Part shown: piece after piece, positions 1 through 7,422 of the stretch
How the letters are laid out: each line of letters starts with the position of its first letter
Position numbering within the stretch: position 1 is the first letter of the stretch
Assembly: GCA_016199905.1 (NCBI GenBank)
Contig: JACQFU010000377.1
Span: 1 to 8,440, forward strand
Direction: 5' to 3'
DNA from: Candidatus Wallbacteria bacterium
GTDB taxonomy: Bacteria > Muiribacteriota > UBA6191 > JACPRK01
DNA: 8,440 nt
Notes under the pieces: model-generated
What the model was told of the DNA's origin: nothing
The model's input: the letters and a program-made list of their open reading frames with translations, nothing else
Database searches by the model: none
Translations under genes and position numbers: made by a program

Positions 1-1413
1 CCGGGCGTCGTAGGATGAGGAGACCTGTCGCCCCAGGGGATCCGTTCCCTGCGTTGGCTTGTTGGTGGCCGCGTCGTACTGCAGGGTGCTCGTCCGACCC
101 GCGGCGTCGCGCAACGTCGACAGATTTCCGGCCGGGTCGTACTCGTACTGGGTGGAACCGCCGTCGGCGTCCGTGATACTCGCAACCAGCCCCTGCGAGT
201 TCCACGTCTGGTAGTACGTGCCTGCATCCGGCGCCGAGTGCTGCAACAACCGTCCCTGCGGGTCGAAGTAGTACCAGGACTGATTTCCGAAGGGGTCGGT
301 AACATACGTACGAGTGGGGGGAGTCCCCTGGTAGGAGTAGCTCCAGGTCCCGCCGTTGTAAGTCTGCACCGTGACGCGCCCACTGGCGTCATACGTGTTT
401 CCCAGCCAAGAATTTCCGTTGCCATCGGCGATCGATGTCAGGCGGTGGTTCGCGTCGTAGGCGTAGCGAACGGTCTGGTTCGCGGGATTGGTGAACTGAG
501 TCAAATCCTGTTCGGCGTCGTAGCCGTAGCGGTAGACCCCGCCCGCGGGATCGACGATCGAAGCGATCTTGTTGGTCGTCGTGTAGGCCAAGGTCAAGGT
601 CCGGCCGGCCAGGTCGACGACACTGGTGACGCGGCCGCTGGAGTCGCGCCGGAAGCTCAACGCGTTCCGGTTGAGGTCGAAGATCCGGCTCAGCCGCCCC
701 AAGCTATCGAAACGATAGACGGTCTTCCACGGCCGGGATAGATCCCAGCCCGTGGAAGTGCGTACGAGCGCATCTCGATGGCCGTCCGGCGACCGATAGC
801 TGCCATCCGCATTGAGCGGGAACGCAATGCGGTCGCCGTCTGCCAGACGCACCAGAGCGTAGCGATTCGTCCCGTCGGTCGTCTCGAACAATGCCACCGA
901 GAAGGGACTCTGCCAGCCGGCTCCGAACGCGCCTTCCACCAGGTCGACGCTGTTGTAGTTGCGCACGATCTTGAGCGGCAGGCCCTGGCCGGGAACGACC
1001 AAATCCTCGTGGGAATACAGATAGGCGCCGGTGAAGAGGTTGATGGGATCGTTGGCCGTGTTGTCCTGCCCGGGTTGCCTGGTCGGAGCATCGGGCCTGT
1101 CCGGTCGGTCCGGCTGTCTCCCGCCTTGTCCCTCCGGCTCTCGAGAGCCGGGCTTGTTTCCATCGGGCGGCTTGCCCTGGCCGGGTTCGCCAAACGGCCG
1201 ATCGGGCGATTGTGACGCCGGGGCCACCTGCTGCCATCCCGAATCGAACGGACTGTCGTAGGCCAGAAGCAACGGGGACGACGGCAGCAGCATCGACGCG
1301 AGCAACACGTACGCGACAAAGCGTCGCCAGACGCCCCGTGCTGCCGAACGGGAACGCCACGTTCGCCGGCCATCGAATAGGGACGACCGCACCGAGTTGT
1401 CGTCTTCACTCAT
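1..1413 (-). CDS. RHS/YD-repeat protein, N-terminal 471 residues (cut by window edge)
   Basis: The reading frame stays open from an ATG at 1413 through position 1, so the C-terminus lies outside. Residues 32-51 form a hydrophobic export signal or membrane anchor after an Arg-rich start. Residues 62-120 are a Pro/Gly/Arg/Asp/Gln-rich linker. Residues 121-180 match the DUF6531-type N-terminal domain of RHS proteins: DPINLFTGAYLYSHEDL, then GLPLKIVRNYNS and GAGWQSPF. From about 232 onward there are repeated YD/RHS motifs (YRFDSLGRLSRI, YRYGYDAEQDLTQF, VRYAYDANHRLTSI, YEYDPAGNLSTL). RHS proteins build a hollow beta-shell that often encloses a C-terminal toxin; whether this one does cannot be seen. 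The start is supported by AGGTGG at 1428-1423, nine bases upstream. It begins one base after the TGA of the preceding PKD gene, so it is probably translationally coupled and exported with it. RHS family assignment is firm; the precise role is unknown. Confidence 0.93.
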   Translation of the reverse strand, partial: MSEDDNSVRSSLFDGRRTWRSRSAARGVWRRFVAYVLLASMLLPSSPLLLAYDSPFDSGWQQVAPASQSPDRPFGEPGQGKPPDGNKPGSREPEGQGGRQPDRPDRPDAPTRQPGQDNTANDPINLFTGAYLYSHEDLVVPGQGLPLKIVRNYNSVDLVEGAFGAGWQSPFSVALFETTDGTNRYALVRLADGDRIAFPLNADGSYRSPDGHRDALVRTSTGWDLSRPWKTVYRFDSLGRLSRIFDLNRNALSFRRDSSGRVTSVVDLAGRTLTLAYTTTNKIASIVDPAGGVYRYGYDAEQDLTQFTNPANQTVRYAYDANHRLTSIADGNGNSWLGNTYDASGRVTVQTYNGGTWSYSYQGTPPTRTYVTDPFGNQSWYYFDPQGRLLQHSAPDAGTYYQTWNSQGLVASITDADGGSTQYEYDPAGNLSTLRDAAGRTSTLQYDAATNKPTQGTDPLGRQVSSSYDAR

Positions 1414-1414
1414 G

Positions 1415-2359
1415 TCAGTAGGCCACCTTCACGACGGAGGTCTGTCGGGGGGATTTGAGGCCCGTGGAATCGGTCGCCTCGAGGCCAATCCTGTAGAGGC
1501 CGAGATGCGCCAGGCCGCCGGCGTCGGTCCGGCCGTCCCACCGGACGGACTGCGGGCCTCGAATCAGGTCCCGCTGGGTGAAGGTCCGAACGATCTGGCC
1601 CGTGGGAGATTGCACCTGGGCCGTTATCGAAGACGCCTTCGACAGCCAGAAATGGATCGACGAAAACAGTCCGCCCGAAGCTTGGTACGGATTGTCGGGC
1701 GTGAAGAGGGGCGGGTCGCTCGAGACGTCGCTGAGTAAAGGCCGGCCCGCCACGATCAGCGCATTGTCGGGCAGATCGCTGATGTAGGCTGGCATGACAT
1801 AGGCGACAGAAGAGCCGCCAGATTGGAGACTGCCGGCCACGTTGCCGTCATCCAGCGCGCCGTCCCAGGCGACGACGTACTGCCCGGTCGTCTGGGGCTC
1901 CCGAAGCAAGACCGTGCGCGCGATTGTCTGATTGCCGGCTCCCCCGCTCGAGAACACGTAGATGGAAACCTCTGCCGAGCGCGACAGCGTATAGCGGACG
2001 GTCAACGGCTTGTTCGCGAAAGGATCGAAGGTCTGCTCGGAGCTCGGATAGAAGTAGCGGAAGGTCGGGGCTTGACCGCTCGAATCGAGCGTTCCGGTCA
2101 CGCCGGAGACGGCATAATCGAGGATGTAGTAGTAGACCCCTCCGCCGACGAGCCTCCCGAGATCGTCCTTGCCGTCCCAGTGATCGACGTGAGGACCTGG
2201 CCCTCGGACGGTGAAGGGGAGGAGGGTCCGGACGGCCTGGTGGAACCTGTCGACGATCCGGAGCCGGACAGAGGTCGTGGACGACAAGGCACTGTCGACG
2301 CTGAGGCTCTCGCCCTGCTGCGGATCGAAGGACTCGGTCTCTCGCTGCACGACGAGCCC
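1415..2359 (-). other. Three tandem FlgD-type Ig domains at the C-terminus
   Basis: Three units of roughly 85-105 residues share a start with an F(D/T)P element or a short lead-in, a VxLxIxDxxxxxVRTL strand pair and a WDGxxDxGxxxxxGxY end: HWDGKDDLGRLVGGGVYYY, VAWDGALDDGNVAGSL and VRWDGRTDAGGLAHLGLYRI. This is the FlgD Ig-like fold that commonly closes surface proteins and resembles C-terminal sorting domains in other phyla. The middle copy is the most divergent, with a longer loop and no clear GxY strand. A role in export or anchoring is an inference. Confidence 0.7.
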
Positions 2360-5300
2360 CGGCGAAGCCTTTACGGTTATCGAGGCCCGATCGGTCCTTC
2401 CCAGAAGGTCGGTCACTCTGAGTGTCGGCGTGTAGGCTCCAGCTTCGGCGTAAGTATGGATCACACTGCTAGCCGACCGGGACGAGTACTCGAAGGTGCC
2501 GTCCCCATCGAAGTCCCAGTCGTAGCGGGCCGCAATGCCATAGGTCGAGACCCCCGAGCCGTGAAAGGTGACATCCAGGGGCGCCGAGCCCGAAGTGTTC
2601 TCGGCTTGGAGCGTCGCAGCGGGCCCATTGGCCGCGCGAACGTGAAGAGTGCACTCGGAGGTCGCGTCTGCTGCGCCCTCGCTGCGAACGAGCACCCGCG
2701 GGTGGTAATCGCCCGGTGCCGGATAGGTTGCCTCAAACGAGTTGGAAGATGTCGTGAGTGAGAATGGGCCGTTGCCCGTGGCGTCGAACTGATAACCCAG
2801 CACCCGCCTGCCGGCCGTGAGCCCGGCGGTGAACTGGACCGTCAGCGGGGCCGCTCCCACCGGCGGTTGTGCGATCAAGGCGGCGGCGCTCGCCCTTGGA
2901 CCGACTGAAATGCGGACCTTGCCCGTGCCCTGGAGCCCGTTTCGATCGGTCACCCTCAGAGTAGCATCGTAAACGCCGGGCTCGGAGTACGTGTAGACGA
3001 GCGGCTTCCCGATCCAGGTCTGGGTCGCGTTGGAGACGTCGGCAGACCAGGCGCTCAAGACTCCCGGGAAAACGCCGTGGCCAAGGAAGTCCCAATCGTA
3101 GAGCACGAGCGAGCCCGAGGAGGCCCGCCCGGCACACTGGAACACCACGGTGAGCGGTGCCTGACCTGCCACGGGTGCGGCGCTCGGCTGAGAAACGGGG
3201 GGCGTGCCGAACGTCAGCCGGGTCCGGGCCGACATGGCGCGGTTCCAGGCATCCGTGACCGTGACGCGAGGCTGGAAGACCCCATCGCGCGTGTAGTGAA
3301 AGGTCTGAGGTGCCGAGGTTGTGAGCGTGCGGTTGTCGGCCGGGACTCCGTCGAAATCCCAATCGTAGCGAACGAGGTTGCTCCCGGAGCCGTCACCCGG
3401 AGTGACGCCGACCGTAAAGACCACGTCCAGTGGCGTTGCGCCCTGGGTCGTGCTTGGGGTCAAAGTGACCGTCGGATAGTCCGTCCCGACGACCTGCAGC
3501 GAGATTCCGGCGGAGCCCCCGCCGCCGAATTCGTCGCTCACGCGCAAGGTCGCGTAGTAGTAGCCCTGGGAGGCGAAACGGAACGCCGTGGTCACGGGCG
3601 TCCCCGCGCCGGAGTACGTCGCGCCGCTTGGGCCGAAGCTCCAGGCAAACGAGGTCACCGTTCCCGACGCACTGACGGAGGGGACGAAGGTCACGGTCTG
3701 TCCCAGGCTGAGCGAGGTCCGGTCGGTCGCTAGCGAGACCGACGGCGTTGAGAAGCTGATGTTGAACTGCGTGCTGGCAGTGCCCGAGTTGCCTGCGTCG
3801 TCGAGGACCCGGACGCTGGCCCGGACCGGCCCTGGCCGTATGTAGCCAAAGCGCGTCGTGTTCGTGTCCGTCGTGAAGGCATCGACGACGCCGTCCCCGT
3901 CAAAGTCCCAGTCGTAGCGAATCACGCGATGGCCGGTCGAGGTGACGTTGGCCGTGAACTGCGTCTGAACGGGGGGCGCGTAGCCGCTGGTGTTTGCGTA
4001 GAGCGAAACGGGGAGGGTCTCTCCCACGGGAGTGCCTGTGGTGGTGGCCACCGTCACGGACGTGGCTGCCTCGGCCGTCAGCCCGCCGGAACCGGTGAGC
4101 CTCAGCCTCGGAGAGTACCGTCCGGGAATGTCGTACTGGATGGTGGTGTCGCCGGTCGACACGCTGTCGTAATCGGGTATCGCCGCGGTGACGGGGTCTG
4201 TGGCAATGCGGACGTCATCGATATGCCAGCCGTCGTACGTGACGCTACTGTCGGAGGTGAAGCGAAAGCGGATCCGGGCACCCCGAGTCCCGGCGTAGGG
4301 CGACAGCGGGATCGAGGCCCGTGTGAACTGGCTTTGGGAACCGCCATAGGCGATGTAGTTGCCGGCTTCGTCCCGCAATTGCTGCCAGGTGCCCCCTCCA
4401 TCGGTCGAGAGTTCCACGTAGCAGCGATCGCAACAGCTTTCCGTGACATAGCGGTGCCAAAAGGACAGGGTCGAACGTACGGGCTGGGCCGGGAGGTCGA
4501 AGGGAATCGAGGTCAAGCTCGAATTGACGCTATTGGCATAGTTGCCGTTTGGCGAGTCGCTCCAGCTCCACCGGCCGCCCGTGGCCGTTTCCGAGGTCAA
4601 TGCCCACGGCGGTTGCGAGACCCACTTTGCCGGGCCGCTCTCCATGTCGTCGAAGAAGACACCCCGGTCGAGAAACCACTGGTAGCGCGTTATCGGTCCC
4701 GAACCCCCGCTGCTTCCGGCGGACGAGAGCCGCACGGTCAGGGGTGTCCTGCCGCTGGCGGGGGTAGCTGACGCCACGGCTAGCGGTTCATCGGCCGCCA
4801 GCACCCTCACGTGGGCCGGCCAGCTCGCGCTCACTCCGGCGTCGTCCGTGAGCGTCAGCAAAGGGTAGTAGTCGCCAGCCGCGGCGTAGGTGTGCCGAGT
4901 CGCCATCGTGGTCGCCGACGTGAAGTCCGCCGGGGCACCGGCCGGCTGCAGGGCGAGGTTGTCCACGGACCACTCGGCGCTCGAGCCATAGTAGGGGCTG
5001 CTCAGGCGGAATCGGATCCGGATCGACGTCGTGGACGGCGTCACGGGGACGGAAACCGTGGTCGAGACGAACTGGTCCTGGGAGGCCAGAGCAGACGCTC
5101 CTCCGAACGTGGCCAGGGATTGCCACCCACCGCCGTTCTCCGACAGCTCGATCTGTTCGCGGCCGTAGTAGCTGCTGCGATACTTGTGAGCGAGGCTCAG
5201 AAGCAAGGAGGCCGGCCCTGAGACGGCCACCTCTCGTGAGGTCAAGGACGAATCCAGTCCATATCCGCTCTTCAATGAACAGGTCCAGCTATACGAACCG

Positions 5301-5557
5301 CTAGCCGCCTCGGCTGTGCGGGCCCAGCCGGCATCGGGGACGAAGGCGGTGCCGGCCGTCTCCACGTCGTCGGCGAGCAGCGCCGAATCGAACCGATACT
5401 CGTAACGCCCGATGTGGCGGTCAGGGTCGAGGGCTACGCCGGAGAAGTCCACGGCCAGCGGGACCCGGCCCAGCACCGGAGTTACCGTCAGAAAGCCGAC
5501 TGGAGGCAAGCTGGCGGTGGCTGGCGCCGGCAATACCTCGATCGGCGCTGTTGCCAC
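1415..5557 (-). CDS. Giant PKD / MAM-like / FlgD-Ig protein, C-terminal part of a frameshifted gene
   Basis: A 1,380-codon open frame from the first available GTG to TGA. Two hybrid modules open it: PKD strands at 22-58 and 209-254 flank a jelly-roll insert (59-205), then PKD strands at 260-299 and 456-504 flank a second (300-455). Six ordinary PKD domains follow at about 514-602, 605-690, 694-784, 787-887, 888-975 and 978-1064, with typical YDWDFDGDG and HTYxxxGxYxxxLRVTD motifs. Three FlgD-type Ig domains end the protein (about 1067-1152, 1170-1265, 1278-1380), with motifs such as HWDGKDDLGRLVGGGVYYY and VRWDGRTDAGG. Such modules are usual in secreted or surface adhesins and carbohydrate-associated proteins. 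No signal peptide is present. The frame is open upstream of the GTG and encodes the end of another PKD domain (YSLPGTYTARVRTNDFAG), so the GTG is probably not a real start. It is best read as the continuation of the signal-peptide-bearing upstream frame. No catalytic domain was recognised. Confidence 0.9.
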   Translation of the reverse strand: MATAPIEVLPAPATASLPPVGFLTVTPVLGRVPLAVDFSGVALDPDRHIGRYEYRFDSALLADDVETAGTAFVPDAGWARTAEAASGSYSWTCSLKSGYGLDSSLTSREVAVSGPASLLLSLAHKYRSSYYGREQIELSENGGGWQSLATFGGASALASQDQFVSTTVSVPVTPSTTSIRIRFRLSSPYYGSSAEWSVDNLALQPAGAPADFTSATTMATRHTYAAAGDYYPLLTLTDDAGVSASWPAHVRVLAADEPLAVASATPASGRTPLTVRLSSAGSSGGSGPITRYQWFLDRGVFFDDMESGPAKWVSQPPWALTSETATGGRWSWSDSPNGNYANSVNSSLTSIPFDLPAQPVRSTLSFWHRYVTESCCDRCYVELSTDGGGTWQQLRDEAGNYIAYGGSQSQFTRASIPLSPYAGTRGARIRFRFTSDSSVTYDGWHIDDVRIATDPVTAAIPDYDSVSTGDTTIQYDIPGRYSPRLRLTGSGGLTAEAATSVTVATTTGTPVGETLPVSLYANTSGYAPPVQTQFTANVTSTGHRVIRYDWDFDGDGVVDAFTTDTNTTRFGYIRPGPVRASVRVLDDAGNSGTASTQFNISFSTPSVSLATDRTSLSLGQTVTFVPSVSASGTVTSFAWSFGPSGATYSGAGTPVTTAFRFASQGYYYATLRVSDEFGGGGSAGISLQVVGTDYPTVTLTPSTTQGATPLDVVFTVGVTPGDGSGSNLVRYDWDFDGVPADNRTLTTSAPQTFHYTRDGVFQPRVTVTDAWNRAMSARTRLTFGTPPVSQPSAAPVAGQAPLTVVFQCAGRASSGSLVLYDWDFLGHGVFPGVLSAWSADVSNATQTWIGKPLVYTYSEPGVYDATLRVTDRNGLQGTGKVRISVGPRASAAALIAQPPVGAAPLTVQFTAGLTAGRRVLGYQFDATGNGPFSLTTSSNSFEATYPAPGDYHPRVLVRSEGAADATSECTLHVRAANGPAATLQAENTSGSAPLDVTFHGSGVSTYGIAARYDWDFDGDGTFEYSSRSASSVIHTYAEAGAYTPTLRVTDLLGRTDRASITVKASPGLVVQRETESFDPQQGESLSVDSALSSTTSVRLRIVDRFHQAVRTLLPFTVRGPGPHVDHWDGKDDLGRLVGGGVYYYILDYAVSGVTGTLDSSGQAPTFRYFYPSSEQTFDPFANKPLTVRYTLSRSAEVSIYVFSSGGAGNQTIARTVLLREPQTTGQYVVAWDGALDDGNVAGSLQSGGSSVAYVMPAYISDLPDNALIVAGRPLLSDVSSDPPLFTPDNPYQASGGLFSSIHFWLSKASSITAQVQSPTGQIVRTFTQRDLIRGPQSVRWDGRTDAGGLAHLGLYRIGLEATDSTGLKSPRQTSVVKVAY
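1423..1428 (-). promoter_or_regulatory. Shine-Dalgarno of the RHS gene, inside the end of the PKD gene
   Basis: On the minus strand AGGTGG lies nine bases before the ATG at 1413 and within the last codons of the PKD gene, whose TGA (1417-1415) is one base before that ATG. This arrangement supports re-initiation by ribosomes finishing the upstream gene. Confidence 0.6.
4193..4660 (-). other. Second jelly-roll (MAM-like) insert within a PKD domain
   Basis: Residues about 300-455 of the C-terminal frame follow the pattern FFDDMESG, then RWSWSDSPNGNYANSVNSSL, LSFWHRYV, YVELSTDGGGTWQQL, IRFRFTSD and GWHIDDVRI. This is the arrangement of the MAM/immune-inhibitor-A-like concanavalin-type folds that bind sugars or proteins. 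It is preceded by the PKD strand ITRYQWFLDRG and followed by IQYDIPGRYSPRLRLTG, so it sits in the loop after the WDFD strand. It also carries a CCDRC cluster (residues 375-379) absent from the first insert. Confidence 0.7.
4943..5383 (-). other. First jelly-roll (MAM-like) insert within a PKD domain
   Basis: Residues about 59-205 of the C-terminal frame: LLADDVETAG, SYSWTCSLKSGYGLDSSLTS, LLLSLAHKYRSSYYGREQIE, SENGGGWQSLATFGG, IRIRFRLSS and EWSVDNLAL. The order matches the second insert motif by motif. The flanking PKD halves are YEYRFDS before it and RHTYAAAGDYYPLLTLTD after it, so the insertion point is the same in both modules. Likely a ligand-binding beta-sandwich; fold assignment rests on motif order only. 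Confidence 0.7.
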
Positions 5558-7412
5558 GGCAGTGCCCCCGGCGAAATCGTTCGTCCGGACGCGAGCCGTG
5601 TAGGTCCCCGGAAGACTGTAGACGACCGATAGCTGACCAAAGGGTGAGCGTGGGAACCGGCGCGGCGACGTGCACGACGACCGAGCCGCTCGCCATCCGC
5701 GCCTGCGAGTCGATGACCTTCACCGCGGCGTCAAATGTTCCTCCCGCCGCATACGTGTGGGACGCCGTGGCGGTGGAGCCCGTGGCCGTCTGGTAGGCGT
5801 CATAGACTCCGTCCCCGTCGAAGTCCCACTGGAAGTTGGCCAGGGGAGCCCCCGAAGGATTGACGGCACTGGCCGTGAAATTGACCGTGAGGGGCGCCGT
5901 GCCTTGGACGATGGAGGCCCCGAGGCGAACGGACAGCCCACCGACTCGCACCAGAGCCGTGTAATCGGTGCCCGACAGGCCGGCGGTGTCGGTGACCCGC
6001 ACGATGGGGTTGAAGACGCCTGCCGCCTGGTAGGCGCGGGTCGTGGTGAAGGAGGTGCCGGAGGAAAAATCGAACACGCCTCGGCCTGTGAAGTCCCATT
6101 CCACGCGCGCGACCGGATTGCGGCCGCTGAGCAAGTTGGCGAAGAAGGTCACCGGCTGACCGACCTCGGCTCGAGTCGGATTGACGACGGCGCTGACGAC
6201 GGGGGCGCCGAGGATCGGATCGCCGGGAAACGGCTGCACGGCGGTCGGTCGCGAGAACTGCGACGCTTGAAGCGTGCAACTCCCTCCAGCCGAGTAGCGA
6301 GACACGCCGTTGGCCAAAGGGTTGGCCACCCAGACCTCGCCGCTCGAGGGATCCACGCCAAGGTCGGCGAAACCCGAGATACTGGCCCGGGACAGCTCCG
6401 TGCCGTCATTGCCGAGGTGGATGAGCTGGGTTGTGGTGCCGCTGGAGTCCTGTCCCGTCGTGGCCAGCCAGACCGAGCCGTCCATCCCGTTGGCAGCCAT
6501 CCCGTTGAGGCCGGGCAGGTTCGCGACCGTCAGCACCGTGCCGGAGTTCGTGGCGCCGACGCGCACGAGACTCCCCGCTTGGGCTGAACCGGTGAAGCAA
6601 GTTCCGTCGAGCTGATTGACGGCGAGGACCGTGGCCGGCAGTTGTTGGTAGTTGATCCAGTGACTGCCCGTCCCGGTCGACAGGTTGTAGTACGCGGGGA
6701 CGCTGGTCAGCAGTCGTACGAGTCGCCCGTCAGCCAGCCAGAGCACGCCTCGCGAACCGTCGAGGGCCAAGCAGGTCGGGCCCAGCGTCCCGTAACTCAG
6801 CCCTTCGACCAGCCGGTAGAAACTGCGGGAAGCAGACACGTCGGACCCATCGGGTGCGTTGTGTCGCAGACCGTACAGCTTGCGGGCATTGCGGTCGGCC
6901 ACCCAGCAACTGCCATCCCCCGGGTCGACCGCCAGCGCCGTGGCCTTGCCAAACCCTCGGACCGTCGCCAGGCGACGGCCCGACGGCGAGACGTGGACGA
7001 CCTGGGTGCCACCGGCCGCAATGGCCCAGACGTCGCCCCGCCCGGTGTCCAGGGCCAGCCGCACCGGAGCGGGCACCCCGCCCACCGTCACCAGGGTGTG
7101 TCCCGTCATCGGGCTGAGCTCGACGAGCCGGTCGTTGGCGGTGTCAGCCACCCAGACGTTCTGACCTCGGCCTGTCCTGGCAAAGTTGGCACGCAAGATC
7201 GCGACGTCCTTTTCGTCGATCCGGCCGTCTCCGTTGAGGTCGGCAGTTTCGCGGAACACGGCGTCGCCGCGCGTGCTGCCCAGCAGTCGGGACAGGATTG
7301 TCAGATCGACCCCGTCGACGCGGCCGGAACCGTCCACGTCCCCCAGCATGGCCAGGGCCGGCCCCACGACGACGACAGAAAGGAGCACGGATACTACACC
7401 GAGGTAGCGCAC
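5421..7412 (-). CDS. Secreted dockerin / NHL-propeller / PKD protein, N-terminal part of a frameshifted gene
   Basis: The start is taken as GTG at 7412 because GGAGG (7422-7418) sits five bases upstream and translation opens at once into a signal peptide (residues 1-21, ending GPALA). An alternative in-frame start at 7469 would add 19 unconvincing residues. Residues 23-81 are a type I dockerin with two Ca-binding loops, DVDGSGRVDGVD and DLNGDGRIDEKD. Residues about 83-395 carry NHL/SMP-30-like blades, with recurring VWVADTANDRLVEL, CWVADRNARKLYGL, LWLADGRLVRL and VWVANPLANGVSRY, probably a six-bladed propeller. PKD domains follow at about 403-492 (VEWDFTGRGVFDF) and 493-583 (FQWDFDGDGVYDAY). 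After residue about 591 (PTLTL) the frame turns to non-PKD, Arg/Ser-rich sequence and stops at 5421, while the +1 frame carries the PKD signal onward. True content therefore ends near 5640. Removing one base would give a 1,998-residue protein ending at 1415. It is presumably exported; its ligand is unknown. Confidence 0.88.
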   Translation of the reverse strand: MRYLGVVSVLLSVVVVGPALAMLGDVDGSGRVDGVDLTILSRLLGSTRGDAVFRETADLNGDGRIDEKDVAILRANFARTGRGQNVWVADTANDRLVELSPMTGHTLVTVGGVPAPVRLALDTGRGDVWAIAAGGTQVVHVSPSGRRLATVRGFGKATALAVDPGDGSCWVADRNARKLYGLRHNAPDGSDVSASRSFYRLVEGLSYGTLGPTCLALDGSRGVLWLADGRLVRLLTSVPAYYNLSTGTGSHWINYQQLPATVLAVNQLDGTCFTGSAQAGSLVRVGATNSGTVLTVANLPGLNGMAANGMDGSVWLATTGQDSSGTTTQLIHLGNDGTELSRASISGFADLGVDPSSGEVWVANPLANGVSRYSAGGSCTLQASQFSRPTAVQPFPGDPILGAPVVSAVVNPTRAEVGQPVTFFANLLSGRNPVARVEWDFTGRGVFDFSSGTSFTTTRAYQAAGVFNPIVRVTDTAGLSGTDYTALVRVGGLSVRLGASIVQGTAPLTVNFTASAVNPSGAPLANFQWDFDGDGVYDAYQTATGSTATASHTYAAGGTFDAAVKVIDSQARMASGSVVVHVAAPVPTLTLWSAIGRLQSSGDLHGSRPDERFRRGHCRGNSADRGIAGASHRQLASSRLSDGNSGAGPGPAGRGLLRRSPRP
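5600..5660 (-). other. Frame break inside a truncated PKD domain
   Basis: Upstream of about 5640 the coding signal lies in the frame opened at 7412, ending VHVAAPVPTLTL, the usual lead-in to a PKD domain. Downstream it lies one base further on, giving FGQLSVVYSLPGTYTARV, the last strands of a PKD domain. The middle of that domain, including its WDFDGDG strand (roughly 50-60 residues), is missing. A simple one-base error would not remove this, so an out-of-frame internal deletion, or an assembly collapse among the similar PKD repeats, fits better. The two open frames overlap for 137 bases (5421-5557) only because of this shift. Confidence 0.8.
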
Positions 7413-7417
7413 GCCCA

Positions 7418-7422
7418 CCTCC
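7418..7422 (-). promoter_or_regulatory. Shine-Dalgarno that fixes the GTG start at 7412
   Basis: GGAGG on the minus strand, extended to GGAGGTGG, lies five bases before GTG 7412. It is the best ribosome binding site in the window and favours this start over the upstream alternative at 7469. Confidence 0.7.

Larger units (their letters stand above)
2366..6206 (-). repeat. Tandem PKD domain array, coding repeats
   Basis: About ten complete PKD domains plus one broken copy are encoded back to back across the frame break, two of them interrupted by jelly-roll inserts. Protein divergence between copies is substantial, but the codons for the YDWDFDGDG strand keep DNA similarity. Positions 2501-2527 and 3893-3919 agree at 25 of 27 bases, and related copies lie near 3351-3370, 3084-3100 and 5811-5830. 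The array is a coding repeat, not a mobile element. Confidence 0.85.

Noticed and set aside
1823..2761. Long open frame on the plus strand (312 codons) opposite the PKD array
   Set aside because: It is antisense to strong PKD and FlgD coding signal, has low-complexity Arg/Gly/Val-rich sequence without domains, and is expected in GC-rich DNA.
5636..5645. Possible programmed +1 frameshift at CTT TGG, resembling the CTT TGA slip site of prfB
   Set aside because: There is no in-frame stop codon or upstream Shine-Dalgarno-like stimulator at the site, and the loss of most of a PKD domain at the same place points to a deletion or assembly fault instead.
2366..6206. Regularly recurring DNA motifs considered as a CRISPR-like or non-coding repeat array
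   Set aside because: The spacing is variable (hundreds of bases), and the motifs coincide with codons of the conserved PKD strand.
5670..6587. Plus-strand open frame of 305 codons opposite the NHL/PKD region, and a similar one at 3929-4771
   Set aside because: Composition is antisense-like, no family motif is visible, and the minus-strand domains are unmistakable.
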